From positions 1 through 64,000 of the forward strand of contig CAVWOV010000034.1 of NCBI GenBank assembly GCA_963756715.1: DNA of 64,000 bases, given 5' to 3'. The first letter of the stretch is position 1. Each line of letters begins with the position of its first letter. Both the position numbers and the translations under genes were made by a program. Origin of the DNA: VAZQ01 sp963756715. GTDB lineage: Bacteria > Pseudomonadota > Alphaproteobacteria > Rhizobiales > Xanthobacteraceae. The notes beneath the pieces were generated by a model. It was not told the origin of the DNA and did not search any database. It saw only the letters and a list, made by a program, of their open reading frames with translations. Of this stretch, positions 57,221-64,000 are shown one piece after another.

Positions 57221-58870
57221 TTACTTCTTCTTCCGCTGCGGGCGCTCGCCGATGACGTCATAGACGTCGGCGGGCGCGAAATCGTCGGTGATGAGATCGG
57301 CGCCGACGGCCTCTGGCGGCAGCTTGGCGAGCCGACGCTGCAACATCGGCGGCAATGGAAACCGGAAGCCGTGGCGCTCCTGCAGCGCTGCCGCTCGCGC
57401 CGCCAGGGTTGTCCTGTCGAAGGCCGGCGCTGCGGTTGCAACGGCGATGACCTCGCCGAGCCCCGTGGCATAGAGGTCGAGCGTCGGAAAGACAGCCGCC
57501 AAAGTCCGGACGGTCGACGCGTAGAGCTTCGATCCGTCGTGGATGTTGAACGCCACGGCCCCGCCCGGGGCGAGACGCTGTTTGAGCAGCGCATAGAACT
57601 CGCGGGTCAGCAGATGCACCGGCACATAGCCGCCCCGATAGGCATCGACGAGAATCAGATCATGGAGGTCCGAATTGCGATGCAGGAAAACGCGCCCGTC
57701 GCCGCTGCGATAGCGCATGCGCGGCGTTTCGCTGATCCCGAAGTAGGTCTTGGCGGCCTTGATCACGCCAGGATCGATTTCGATCGTGGTGATCTGTGCG
57801 GCCGGCATGAAACGCCCGAGATACGTCGAGATCGAGCCGCCACCCAACCCCAGCATCAGAATCTTCTTCGGGACGTCGGGATAGATCGTGGCGATGGTCA
57901 TCAACTGCGTGTAGCGAAGCGGCAGGTCATCCGGATCGGTGAGATTGACCACCGACTCGGTGTAGTCCCAGCCCTTGAGCTGGAACGACATCGTCAGTTG
58001 CGGGCCGCGCTTGGTCACGAAGATATCGTTGTATTCGGTTTCGATGTGGGCGATGCGGCCGTCGGCACGCTTGAGCATCGCCGCGCGTGCGCCCTCGTTG
58101 ATCACGCTCTCTGCCCAGCCGGCGGATGCAGCGAGCGTCACGGCCGCGAGCGTGCCCAAGCCGACCGCCAGGCAGAGTGCTCGCGCGCGACGCCGCTCGG
58201 TCCGCGCCAGCGCCAGAAGAAGCAGGCTGCTGACCACGCCGGCGGCGCCGAGCGCGAGTGTGATGGCGCGCGAGCCGATCGTCGGAATCAGCAGGAACGT
58301 GGTGCCGAGTGTTCCGACGATCGAACCGGCGGTCGAGATTCCGTAGACGGTGCCTGAAACGCGGCCAGAATTGAGCGCGGACCGCAGCAGAAGACGGATT
58401 GCGAACGGCGAATACATGCCAAGCAACGCCACCGGAAAGAACATGATGGCGAGCGCCGCGCTGAGGCTGCCGAGGCGGATGTCGTCGATCCGGTCGAGCA
58501 CGAATTCCAGGACGGCTTCGGCGAAGGCCGGCAGCGCCAGGAGGTAGGCTGACGCCAGCAGGACGATCACCGCCAGAACCGCCATCGAGGGGGTGCGGTC
58601 GGCGGTCGCGCCCCCGAGGAAATAGCCCACGGTGAGTGCCATCAGCACGGTCGAAATCAGCGCGGCCCAGGTATAGATGCCACTACCGAAGTAAGGGTTG
58701 AGATAGCGCGATCCGAGCATTTCGAAGCTCATCACGATGGCTCCGGTGATGAAGGCTGCGGCATAGATCACGGCGGCATGAATTGGGGAAATTTTGGGGG
58801 GAACGCCGGCCTCTGCGCCGGTCAGCACGACGGCGGCTGCGGGGTTTTGATGCGGGTCTCGTTGGTTCAC
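57221..58870 (-). CDS. Membrane-bound spermidine-synthase-like protein
   Basis: 549 residues. The N-terminal half has about seven membrane helices (AAFITGAIVMSFEMLGSRYL, AALISTVLMALTVGYFLGGA). The C-terminal half is a Rossmann methyltransferase-like spermidine synthase domain: KILMLGLGGGSISTYLG, ITTIEIDPGVIKAAKTYFGI, DGRVFLHRNSDLHDLILVDA. Such fused proteins are common in bacteria and their true substrate is often untested; a polyamine aminopropyltransferase role is inferred from the fold only. It is divergent from htrA. Confidence 0.88.
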   Translation of the reverse strand: MNQRDPHQNPAAAVVLTGAEAGVPPKISPIHAAVIYAAAFITGAIVMSFEMLGSRYLNPYFGSGIYTWAALISTVLMALTVGYFLGGATADRTPSMAVLAVIVLLASAYLLALPAFAEAVLEFVLDRIDDIRLGSLSAALAIMFFPVALLGMYSPFAIRLLLRSALNSGRVSGTVYGISTAGSIVGTLGTTFLLIPTIGSRAITLALGAAGVVSSLLLLALARTERRRARALCLAVGLGTLAAVTLAASAGWAESVINEGARAAMLKRADGRIAHIETEYNDIFVTKRGPQLTMSFQLKGWDYTESVVNLTDPDDLPLRYTQLMTIATIYPDVPKKILMLGLGGGSISTYLGRFMPAAQITTIEIDPGVIKAAKTYFGISETPRMRYRSGDGRVFLHRNSDLHDLILVDAYRGGYVPVHLLTREFYALLKQRLAPGGAVAFNIHDGSKLYASTVRTLAAVFPTLDLYATGLGEVIAVATAAPAFDRTTLAARAAALQERHGFRFPLPPMLQRRLAKLPPEAVGADLITDDFAPADVYDVIGERPQRKKK

Positions 58871-59009
58871 GGGGGCCTCGGATCGGCAGGAATCCGGGCA
58901 TTCTAACCGGTGAACAGGTCCGCGGGTTACGGGAAATGCCCCCCGGCTCGCCCTTCATTTGCCGCAGCATTGGGCCTATATCAGCCTGATTCAGATCGGG
59001 GATTTGCCT

Positions 59010-60420
59010 ATGTTTGCGCGCTCGAATTCGCCCTGGATGCTTGCAATCCTCCTGTTGGCCACGCTGGTCTACGATGCCTCCGCGCAGGACCGCCGGGTTC
59101 CGACATCGCCAAGCGAGGTGCGGCTGTCCTACGCAACGGTGGTCCAGCGTGTCGCGCCCGCAGTGGTCAACGTGTACGCCGCCAAGACCGTGGTCAACCG
59201 CAATCCGTTGCTGGAAGATCCGATTTTCCGCCGGTTTTTCGGCATGCCCGGAATGGGCGGACCGGGCGAACAGGTGCAGCGCTCGCTCGGCTCGGGCGTT
59301 GTGGTCGATGCCTCGGGCCTCGTCGTCACCAACAACCACGTGATCGAAGGGGCAGACCAGGTGAAGGTCTCGTTCGCCGACAAGCGCGAATTCGAGGCCG
59401 AGATCGTACTCAAGGACGCGCGCTCTGACCTTGCCGTGCTGCGCGTCAAGGCACCGGGCGAGCGGTTCGCCGCGCTGGAGTTTTCCGATTCCGATGCGCT
59501 CTTGGTCGGCGACCTGGTGCTTGCCATCGGCAACCCGTTCGGTGTCGGCCAGACCGTGACCCACGGCATCGTTTCTGCAGTGGCGCGCACCCAGGTCGGG
59601 ATCACTGACTACCAGTTCTTCATCCAGACCGATGCCGCCATCAATCCCGGCAACTCCGGTGGCGCGCTGGTCGACCTTGGCGGTAAGCTCGTCGGCATCA
59701 ACACCGCGATCTTCTCACGCTCCGGCGGCTCGCAGGGCATCGGCTTTGCGATTCCAGCCAACATGGTGCGGGTCGTGGTCGCATCAGCGCGCGATGGCGG
59801 CAGCGTGGTCAAGCGGCCTTGGCTGGGTGCGCGATTGCAGGCTGTAACGCCCGAGATCGCCGAGAGCCTTGGTCTCAAGCGTCCGGCCGGCGCCCTGGTG
59901 GCCTCGGTGATGCCGCACAGCCCGGCCGAGCGGGCCGGCATCAAGACCAGCGACCTCATCGTGTCGATCGACGGCCTGATCGTCGAGGATCCCAACGCCT
60001 TCGACTACCGCTTCGCAACCAAACCCCTCGGTGGCAAGGCGCGGATCGGTGTCATGCGCAGCGGCAAGGAAACCGCCACGATCATTGCGCTTGAATTCAG
60101 CACCCGACACGCCGCACGACGAGATCGTCATTGGTTCGCCGTCGCCGTTTCAAGGCGCCAAGATCTCGAACCTGTCGCCCGCGCTGGCCGACAACATGCG
60201 CCTCGACGCCTCTCTGCAGGGCGTGGTGATCGTCGACATCGCCAATGGCTCGCCGGCGCAGCGGCTCGGTTTTCAGAAGGGCGACCTCGTCCTCTCGGTC
60301 AACAACACCAACATCGCCAAAACCCGTGATCTGCATCGCGTCGCCGCTCAACAGAGCCGGGTGTGGCGCATCACCATCATGCGTGGCGGGCAGCAGATGT
60401 CGGTCGAGCTGCGGGGATGA
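59010..60420 (+). CDS. HtrA/DegP-type serine protease (one-base frameshift as read)
   Basis: The signal peptide ends near ASAQD. Trypsin-like triad: His110 (VTNNHVIEGAD), Asp140 (DARSDLAVLRV), Ser216 (NPGNSGGALVDL). A first PDZ domain follows (WLGARLQAVTPEIAESLGLK). At 60096-60097 an extra T (CTTGAATTCAGCACC) shifts the frame. The second PDZ domain, FQGAKISNLSPALADNMRLD then SPAQRLGFQKGDLVLSVNNT, lies in the next frame to 60420. Restored length is about 469 residues. It degrades or refolds misfolded envelope proteins. The stop overlaps rarA (ATGA). Confidence 0.92.
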
Positions 60421-61751
60421 AAGCAAGGGCCAAGCGTGGCGGACCGAGCCTGTTCGCGGCTGCGGGGCTCGACCGTGACGCGCCACGGCCCCTTGCGGAC
60501 AAACTGCGGCCGGCCCGGCTGACCGAGGTCGTCGGTCAGGACCATCTGCTGGGCCCCGATGGCACGCTGACGCGCATGCTCGAAACCCGCACGCTCGGCT
60601 CCCTGATCTTCTGGGGGCCGCCGGGCACCGGCAAGACCACGGTGGCCCGGCTGCTGGCCGACGCGACCGAACTGCACTTCGAGCAGATCTCGGCGATCTT
60701 CTCGGGCGTTGCCGATCTGAAGCGCGTATTTGACGAAGCGCGCGCGCGCCGTGAAACCGGGCAGGGGACGCTGCTGTTCGTCGACGAGATCCACCGCTTC
60801 AACCGCGCCCAGCAGGACGGTTTCCTGCCCGTGATGGAGGATGGCACCATCGTGCTGGTCGGCGCGACCACCGAAAATCCATCCTTTGAGCTGATTGCGC
60901 CGATGCTGTCGCGGGCACGCGTTCTGGTGTTCAAGTCGCTCGACGCGGAGGCGATCGGGAAATTGCTCACCCGCGCTGAGGAGATCGAAGGCAAGCCGCT
61001 GCCGCTCGATGACGAGGCTCGCGCCTCGCTGGTCCGGATGGCGGACGGCGATGGCCGCGCTGCGCTCACGCTCAGCGAGGAGGTCTGGCGCGCCGCACGT
61101 ACCGGCGAACGATTCGACGCCGCGAAGCTGCAGGAAGTGGTGCAGCGCCGTGCTCCGATCTACGACAAGAAGCAGGACGGCCACTACAACCTGATCTCGG
61201 CGCTGCACAAGTCGGTGCGCGGCTCCGATCCCGATGCCGCGCTCTACTATCTCTGCCGCATGCTCGATGCAGGCGAGGATCCGCTCTATCTCGCACGGCG
61301 CGTCGTCAGGATGGCGGTCGAGGATATCGGGCTTGCCGACCCGCAGGCACTGGTGATCTGCAACGCCGCCAAGGACGCCTACGACTTCCTGGGCTCGCCC
61401 GAGGGCGAACTCGCTATTGCTCAGGCGGTGATCTACGTCGCGACCGCGCCGAAGTCGAACGCTGCTTACGTGGCCTATGGCGCCGCCATGCGGGCCGCCA
61501 AGGAAGCGGGCTCGCTCCTGCCTCCCAAGCACATCCTCAACGCGCCGACCAAGCTGATGAAGGCCGAGGACTACGGCAAGGGCTACGATTACGATCATAA
61601 CGCCCCCGACGCGTTTTCCGGCCAGGACTACTTCCCGGAACAGCTAGGGCGGCAGACCTTCTACGATCCGCCCGACCGCGGCTTCGAGCGCGAGATCAGG
61701 AAGCGGCTGGACTATTGGACGAAGCTGAGGAAAGAGCGGGGCGCGACGTGA
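60417..61751 (+). CDS. rarA: Replication-associated recombination protein A (RarA/MgsA AAA+ ATPase)
   Basis: 444 residues. The start MKARAKRGGPSLFAAAGLDR precedes PLADKLRPARLTEVVGQDHL. Walker A GPPGTGKT is residues 67-74, Walker B LLFVDEIHRFN, sensor GATTENPSFELI, and the C-terminal tetramerisation domain YDFLGSPEGELAIAQAVIYV then SAAxVA-like SNAAYVAYGAAMRAAKE. RarA acts at stalled replication forks. It is translationally coupled to htrA upstream and to the small exported protein downstream (GTGA). Confidence 0.95.
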   Translation: MKARAKRGGPSLFAAAGLDRDAPRPLADKLRPARLTEVVGQDHLLGPDGTLTRMLETRTLGSLIFWGPPGTGKTTVARLLADATELHFEQISAIFSGVADLKRVFDEARARRETGQGTLLFVDEIHRFNRAQQDGFLPVMEDGTIVLVGATTENPSFELIAPMLSRARVLVFKSLDAEAIGKLLTRAEEIEGKPLPLDDEARASLVRMADGDGRAALTLSEEVWRAARTGERFDAAKLQEVVQRRAPIYDKKQDGHYNLISALHKSVRGSDPDAALYYLCRMLDAGEDPLYLARRVVRMAVEDIGLADPQALVICNAAKDAYDFLGSPEGELAIAQAVIYVATAPKSNAAYVAYGAAMRAAKEAGSLLPPKHILNAPTKLMKAEDYGKGYDYDHNAPDAFSGQDYFPEQLGRQTFYDPPDRGFEREIRKRLDYWTKLRKERGAT

Positions 61752-62094
61752 CCATCATTCGACAAACGGCGGCCGTGGTGTGCGCGGGCATCGCCACATC
61801 AGCGCTGGCGGCCGCGCCTTTCGACGGCCGGTGGACGGCGGATATGAGAGCCTGCACAGACGAGGGCGCACATCACGTCGCCGGTTGCGATCAATTCACT
61901 GTCGCTGGCCTGGCCTGGAGCGTTCTGCGCAATCGGCACGAGCTATCGTGTGCGCGACGTCTGGCATATCAGCGCGCAGTGCTGGGGCGAGGGGATGGTC
62001 AGCAACGTTCCGATCCGCCTGCAAATGCGAGAGCGAGCGTCTCGTGCTCGACTGGGCGAAGGCGCGCCCGGAAGAATTGCGGCGCTGTCCATGA
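61748..62094 (+). pseudogene. Small exported protein, twice frameshifted as read
   Basis: GTG start overlapping the rarA stop. The signal peptide VTIIRQTAAVVCAGIATSAL precedes FDGRWTADMRACTDEG. The frame then changes near 61868 to ITSPVAINSLSLAWPGAFCA and YRVRDVWHISAQCWGEGMVS, and again near 62030 to ERLVLDWAKARPEELRRCP, ending TGA at 62092-62094. Each piece is protein-like and contains spaced cysteines. One original gene of about 110-115 residues is likely. It may be real decay or two reading errors. The function is unknown. Confidence 0.6.
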
Positions 62095-63140
62095 CCGCCC
62101 CCGTGAAGCAAAAGCGAGCGGAAGCAAGCGCCGCGATCGGGTCCACCGCGTCTGCCGGGGTGCAGACCGTCAAGGTGACGACGGACGAATCCGGCATGCG
62201 CCTCGACCGGTTCTTCGAGGCGCGGTTTCCCGGGCTGTCGTTCTCCCACATCCAGCGCATCATCCGCAAAGGCGAGGTGCGCGTCGACGGCAAGCGTGCG
62301 CAGCCCAAGGACCGGCTGCAGGGCGGGCAGGCGGTGCGCATTCCGCCGCTCAAGCTCGATGCGCCCAAACCCGGCGCAAACGCCACCGAAGCTCAGAAAA
62401 CCCGCGCCTTCCTCAAATCGATTACGCTCTTTGAGGACGACGATGTGCTGGTGCTCAACAAGCCGATGGGGCTTGCCGTTCAGGGCGGCTCGGGCACCAC
62501 GCGTCACCTCGACGGCATGCTGGAAGTGATGCGGGATTCGAAAGGCCAGCGCCCGCGCCTGGTGCATCGGCTCGACAAGGATACCGCCGGCTGTCTGCTG
62601 GTGGCGAAGACACGCTTTGCAGCGACGGCGCTCGCCAAGACCTTCCGCACCCGATCGGCGCGCAAGACCTACTGGGCGCTGGTGGCCGGCGTGCCGAAGC
62701 CGCGCCAGGGCCGCATCTCGACCTTTCTCGCCAAGGAGGAGCGCGAGGATGACTCGTTCATGCGGATTGCGCGTCACGGCGAAGAAGGCGCGAGCCATGC
62801 GGTGACGTTCTATGCGGTCGTCGAGACTGCGGCGCGCACGCTGGCGTGGGTTTCCCTCAAGCCGGTCACCGGACGCACCCACCAGTTGCGCGCGCACATG
62901 GCGCATATCGGCCACCCGATCGTCGGCGACCCGAAATATTTCTCGATCGAGAACTGGGAGTTGCCCGGCGGCATCCAGAAGCGCCTGCATCTGCTCGCCC
63001 GACGGATCGCCGTGCCGCATCCGCGCGGCGGGACCATTGATGTCACCGCTCCATTGCCGCCGCACATGCAGCAATCCTGGAATCTGCTAGGATTGGACGC
63101 GCAGCGTTACGACCCGATCGACGAGTCGCCCGAGGAGTAA
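62091..63140 (+). CDS. rluC: 23S rRNA pseudouridine synthase, RluC/RluD family
   Basis: 349 residues from the ATG at 62091, overlapping the preceding stop (ATGA). The S4 domain is MRLDRFFEARFPGLSFSHIQ then IIRKGEVRVDGKR. The pseudouridine synthase core has LVHRLDKDTAGCLLVAKT with catalytic Asp162, and VTGRTHQLRAHMAHIGHPIV then GDPKYF. It isomerises uridines in 23S rRNA (positions 955/2504/2580 for E. coli RluC). The RluC versus RluD assignment rests on its length and this conserved location beside rarA in Rhizobiales (recollection). Confidence 0.88.
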   Translation: MTAPVKQKRAEASAAIGSTASAGVQTVKVTTDESGMRLDRFFEARFPGLSFSHIQRIIRKGEVRVDGKRAQPKDRLQGGQAVRIPPLKLDAPKPGANATEAQKTRAFLKSITLFEDDDVLVLNKPMGLAVQGGSGTTRHLDGMLEVMRDSKGQRPRLVHRLDKDTAGCLLVAKTRFAATALAKTFRTRSARKTYWALVAGVPKPRQGRISTFLAKEEREDDSFMRIARHGEEGASHAVTFYAVVETAARTLAWVSLKPVTGRTHQLRAHMAHIGHPIVGDPKYFSIENWELPGGIQKRLHLLARRIAVPHPRGGTIDVTAPLPPHMQQSWNLLGLDAQRYDPIDESPEE

Positions 63141-63255
63141 GCCGCCGTTCCGGCTTGATCTGCGATGGCCCGCTTTGGGGACCCGCGCACCGGGACTGGC
63201 GCACCGGCTCTTCGTGCCTACCTAAGACAGGTCAGCACATGGCAGGGCCGGATCA

Positions 63256-63567
63256 ATGCGAAATCTGACGGTGATCGCGCGCGTGGCCCTGCTGCTCTCG
63301 GCAAGCCTTGCGCCAGTGTCCGCACAGGTTCCCGGCATCCTCCCGCCCCCCGACCTGCAGAACCGTATTCCGGCGCCGCTGCCGCCACCGCCGAAGCCGC
63401 TCGCGGTGCCTCTCGGCGAGAAACCGCCGCCGCCGAGTGTCTACCAGCCGCCACGGCTGCGGACGCAAAGCGACCGGACGGTGGATTGCGTGCAGCAGGG
63501 CAGCGAGGCCGGCCTGCATGGCGGCAAGCTCGATACCTATACGCGGCGTTGCGCCAATGCGAATTAA
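63256..63567 (+). CDS. Exported Pro-rich small protein
   Basis: 103 residues. The signal peptide MRNLTVIARVALLLSASLAP ends near VSAQ, then a proline-rich stretch (IPAPLPPPPKPLAVPLGEK, PPPPSVYQPPRLRTQ) and a conserved-looking tail with two Cys (DRTVDCVQQGSEAGLHGGKL, YTRRCANAN). Similar small periplasmic proteins are found in Bradyrhizobiaceae (recollection). The function is unknown. Confidence 0.6.
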   Translation: MRNLTVIARVALLLSASLAPVSAQVPGILPPPDLQNRIPAPLPPPPKPLAVPLGEKPPPPSVYQPPRLRTQSDRTVDCVQQGSEAGLHGGKLDTYTRRCANAN

Positions 63568-63814
63568 CCGGCGTTCGCACGGCGCAGACCTGGTTGCGCC
63601 TCGCCGTACTCGGCCGTTGAAGGTTCCGGCAATGTCGGTTGGCGCCATCGCCATTGGCGCAGTCGCAATCGGTGCGGTCGCCATTGGCGCCATCGCGATT
63701 GCGCGCGTGGCGATCCGACAGATGGCCGTCAACAAGGTCCGCGTCCGCTCGGTCGAGATCGATGACCTTACGGTCAAGCGGCTTCGCGTGCTTCAGAACG
63801 AGCCCGAGGACTGA
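63557..63814 (+). CDS. Small protein with alanine/glycine/isoleucine repeats
   Basis: 85 residues from the ATG at 63557, overlapping the previous stop. An alternative ATG at 63632, with GAAGG upstream, gives 60 residues and may be the true start. The centre is a hydrophobic repeat (SVGAIAIGAVAIGAVAIGAI) followed by RQMAVNKVRVRSVEIDDLTV and KRLRVLQNEPED. The repeat could be a membrane helix or a short beta-helical stack. I recall similar tiny Rhizobiales proteins but no function. Confidence 0.55.
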   Translation: MRINRRSHGADLVAPRRTRPLKVPAMSVGAIAIGAVAIGAVAIGAIAIARVAIRQMAVNKVRVRSVEIDDLTVKRLRVLQNEPED

Positions 63815-63842
63815 CGGCGCGGTCCGATAGCGGTCGGAAGAC

Positions 63843-64000
63843 CTACCGCAGGCTGGCGTTGATCTTCTCCAGCGCCGCCGAGCCAGGGCACAGCTCCTTT
63901 TCGGACAGCGAGTTGAGCGGCACTTCGACGGTATTGAAATGACGGTGCAGGTCTTCGGGCTCGCGGTCGACGTAGAGCAGCCCGGTGACCACCTGACCCA
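63843..64000 (-). CDS. 2-oxoacid:ferredoxin oxidoreductase beta subunit, C-terminal part
   Basis: Only the last 51 codons are in the window, ending at a TAG at 63845-63843: GQVVTGLLYVDREPEDLHRH, FNTVEVPLNSLSEKELCPGS, AALEKINASLR. This tail fits the beta (thiamine-diphosphate) subunit of 2-oxoglutarate/2-oxoacid:ferredoxin oxidoreductases in Bradyrhizobium relatives. The assignment is from memory of that C-terminus and cannot be confirmed without the rest of the gene. Confidence 0.6.
   Translation of the reverse strand, partial: GQVVTGLLYVDREPEDLHRHFNTVEVPLNSLSEKELCPGSAALEKINASLR

Overview
The window is high-GC DNA from an alphaproteobacterium of the order Hyphomicrobiales (Rhizobiales), most like the Bradyrhizobium/Rhodopseudomonas/Xanthobacteraceae group. 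The evidence is the tRNA-Tyr, tRNA-Gly, tuf, tRNA-Trp, secE, nusG order, the run of PF04392 (ABC_sub_bind) substrate-binding proteins, a Bug-type receptor, the DUF3300/DUF2950 pair, and three families of palindromic intergenic repeats typical of that group. Species cannot be named from sequence alone.

Layout. (1) 1-9190 is a decayed accessory segment that abuts the 3' end of tRNA-Thr: a dead lipoprotein gene, a fragment of a GAF-domain kinase, a serine-recombinase remnant, a dead PEP-CTERM-like gene, two broken and one intact PF04392 binding-protein genes, a frameshifted SRAP gene, an array of hairpin repeats, and a complete IS3-family element with its target duplication. (2) 9390-11324 holds two small secreted proteins and rlmB. 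(3) 11583-15664 is the tRNA-Tyr/tRNA-Gly/tuf/tRNA-Trp/secE/nusG/rplK/rplA block. (4) 15757-20492 holds four non-translation genes (Bug receptor, MetE-like, DUF3300, DUF2950) lying between rplA and rplJ, which normally adjoin. (5) 21000-30742 is rplJ-rplL-rpoB-rpoC with a strong terminator. (6) 30882-35632 carries a secreted protein, a PBP1A-type peptidoglycan synthase and an exported protein. (7) 36104-55416 is the complete str-S10-spc-alpha supercluster from rpsL to rplQ, including a second tuf, secY and adk. (8) 55430-64000 carries an ankyrin lipoprotein, a diheme cytochrome c, a membrane-bound spermidine-synthase-like protein, the coupled genes htrA-rarA-secreted protein-rluC, two small proteins, and the 3' end of a 2-oxoacid:ferredoxin oxidoreductase beta gene.

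Functionally the core is the transcription and translation machinery: RNA polymerase alpha, beta and beta', most of the ribosomal proteins of the str, S10, spc, alpha and L11/L10 clusters, two EF-Tu copies, EF-G, NusG, SecE/SecY and four tRNAs.

Two themes stand out. First, many otherwise conserved genes (tuf twice, rpoB, rplJ, rplE, the Bug receptor, the MetE-like gene, htrA, the cytochrome c) are broken by one-base indels, nearly all insertions. Sequence or assembly error is the simplest explanation, but both tuf copies carry the same extra G although synonymous differences separate the copies. Second, EF-Tu has a switch-I region unlike the usual alphaproteobacterial form and closer to what I recall of planctomycete EF-Tus. 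Adenylate kinase also carries a histone-like basic tail of about 100 residues.
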